From Desulfovibrio sp. (GTDB lineage Bacteria; Desulfobacterota; Desulfovibrionia; Desulfovibrionales; Desulfovibrionaceae): 5,780 bases of DNA. The DNA is taken from positions 1 to 5,780 of the forward strand of contig JAISNZ010000081.1 in the NCBI GenBank assembly GCA_031275955.1, read 5' to 3'. This document shows, piece by piece, positions 4,922 to 5,780 of the stretch. Below the pieces are notes generated by a model. The model saw only the letters and a program-made list of their open reading frames with translations, was not told the origin of the DNA and searched no databases. A program made the translations under genes and the position numbers. Position 1 is the first letter of the stretch. The number at the start of each line of letters is the position of its first letter.

Positions 4922-5780
4922 CTATATCTTCGTGGTCAGGGGCAGGCCGAAAATCCCCGTGGGCCGTTTCCAGAGAATGAGCAGCAGGATGGAAAAGGCG
5001 AAAAGATCCCGGAAGGTGGAGGGCAGAAAGGCCGCAACCATGATTTCGACAAAGGCCAGCAGAAAACCGCCCAGAAAGGCGCCCCGGACGTCTCCGATCC
5101 CTCCCACCACGGCGGCGATGAAGGCTTTCCAGCCGGTCATGGCCCCCATGTAGGGCTCCAGAACTGGATAGGACATGGCGAAGAGCAGACCGCCAAGGCC
5201 CGCAATGCCCGACCCCAGGACAAAGGTGAAGACAATCACGCTGTCCAGGGGGACGCCCATCAGGGGCAGGGCGAAACGGTTGTAGGAAACGGCGCGCATG
5301 GCCATGCCGATACGGGTTTTGGTCACGACGAACTGCAGGAAGAAAAAGACCAGAAAGGCGGTGAAGATCACCAGGAGCTTCAGATTGGTGACGGCGATGC
5401 TGCCCAGCATGTAGATTTGCTTGTCCAGAAGCTCGGGCAGGGTTCTGCGGCTGGCGCCGAGAAGGGCCAGGTTGCCGTTTTCCAGAACCAGGCCGCACAT
5501 CAGGGCGGTAATGACCACATAGAGCCGGTGGACCCCCTTGCGCATGAGCGGCCTGTAGGCGATCCGCTCCAGGGTGACGCCGCAGCAGGAAGTCAACAGC
5601 ATGGTCAGGGGGACGGTCAGGGCAAGGGTGATCTCGCGGGAAAAGCCGAACATCCCGTCCGGAGCGAGCATTCCTGTGGAAAGGAAGAAGGCGATGTAGG
5701 CTCCCACCATGAAAATGTCGCCGTGGGCGAAGTTGATCAGGCGCAACACCCCGTAAACAAGGGTGTAGCCCAAGGCGATC
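4922..5780 (-). CDS. livH: Branched-chain amino acid-type ABC transporter permease LivH (5' end beyond window)
   Basis: Partner permease of LivM. The visible 285 residues start inside the first membrane segment: the frame reads IALGYTLVYG at the right edge, matching the LivH consensus that lies roughly 20-25 residues from the true N-terminus. The TTG at 5773-5771 that could be mistaken for a start is therefore the internal leucine of that motif. Other landmarks are LRLINFAHGDIFMVGAY just after it, ERIAYRPLMRKG, the coupling region MAMRAVSYNRFALPLMGV with the following SGIAGLGGLLFA, VVGGIGDVRGAFLGG, and a C-terminus WKRPTGIFG. TAG is at 4924-4922, 9 nt before livM. It is likely the first visible gene of the operon; its promoter and any livK are outside the window. 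Confidence 0.95.
   Translation of the reverse strand, partial: IALGYTLVYGVLRLINFAHGDIFMVGAYIAFFLSTGMLAPDGMFGFSREITLALTVPLTMLLTSCCGVTLERIAYRPLMRKGVHRLYVVITALMCGLVLENGNLALLGASRRTLPELLDKQIYMLGSIAVTNLKLLVIFTAFLVFFFLQFVVTKTRIGMAMRAVSYNRFALPLMGVPLDSVIVFTFVLGSGIAGLGGLLFAMSYPVLEPYMGAMTGWKAFIAAVVGGIGDVRGAFLGGFLLAFVEIMVAAFLPSTFRDLFAFSILLLILWKRPTGIFGLPLTTKI

Noticed and set aside
4833..5498. 221-codon minus-strand frame across livH and livM
   Set aside because: It is an R/P/G/H-rich shadow in another register of livH and the start of livM, both of which show intact permease motifs.
5771..5773. TTG as the livH start codon
   Set aside because: The frame remains open to the right edge, and residues IALGYTLVYG match an internal part of the LivH first membrane segment, so the true start is outside the window.

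Overview
The window is a Gram-negative bacterial transport cluster, moderately GC-rich in most genes, followed by the 3' part of an insertion sequence. The substrate-binding-protein-dependent transporters encoded here imply a periplasm. The style of the Liv permeases (for example the LivM stretch around residues 47-70) recalls Desulfovibrio-type Desulfobacterota, but that is an impression from memory and not a test.

Minus strand, from the right edge leftwards: livH (cut by the window edge), livM, livG and livF encode the two permeases and two ATPases of a branched-chain amino acid type (HAAT/LIV-I) ABC importer. They are followed without a break by dctQ and dctM, the small and large membrane subunits of a TRAP transporter. 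Junctions are very tight: 9 nt between livH and livM, 27 nt between livM and livG, a TGATG overlap for livG/livF, at most 38 nt between livF and dctQ, and a TGATG overlap for dctQ/dctM. All six genes therefore look like one transcription unit that combines an ATP-driven and an ion-gradient-driven importer. Neither a LivK-type nor a DctP-type binding protein is in the window. They may lie upstream of livH or elsewhere.

Plus strand, left edge: the last 39 codons of an IS110-family transposase converge on dctM. The stretch between them (123-433, 311 nt) has no convincing conventional gene, but it has structure. A nested three-step hairpin (127-195) begins five bases after the transposase stop; it is a candidate for the guide ('bridge') RNA that IS1111-type members carry downstream of their transposase, or else for a terminator. 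A roughly 164-bp segment (275-438) is bounded by a perfect 10-bp inverted repeat, and dctM's stop codon lies inside one arm. A possible 40-residue hydrophobic ORF, preceded by a Shine-Dalgarno-like sequence, fills most of that segment.

The coding region is ordinary transport machinery. The points worth a second look are the IS-proximal noncoding region, the ABC-plus-TRAP arrangement, the lower GC of dctQ, and two start codons (livG, dctQ) where the ribosome-binding site favours a start other than the longest one.
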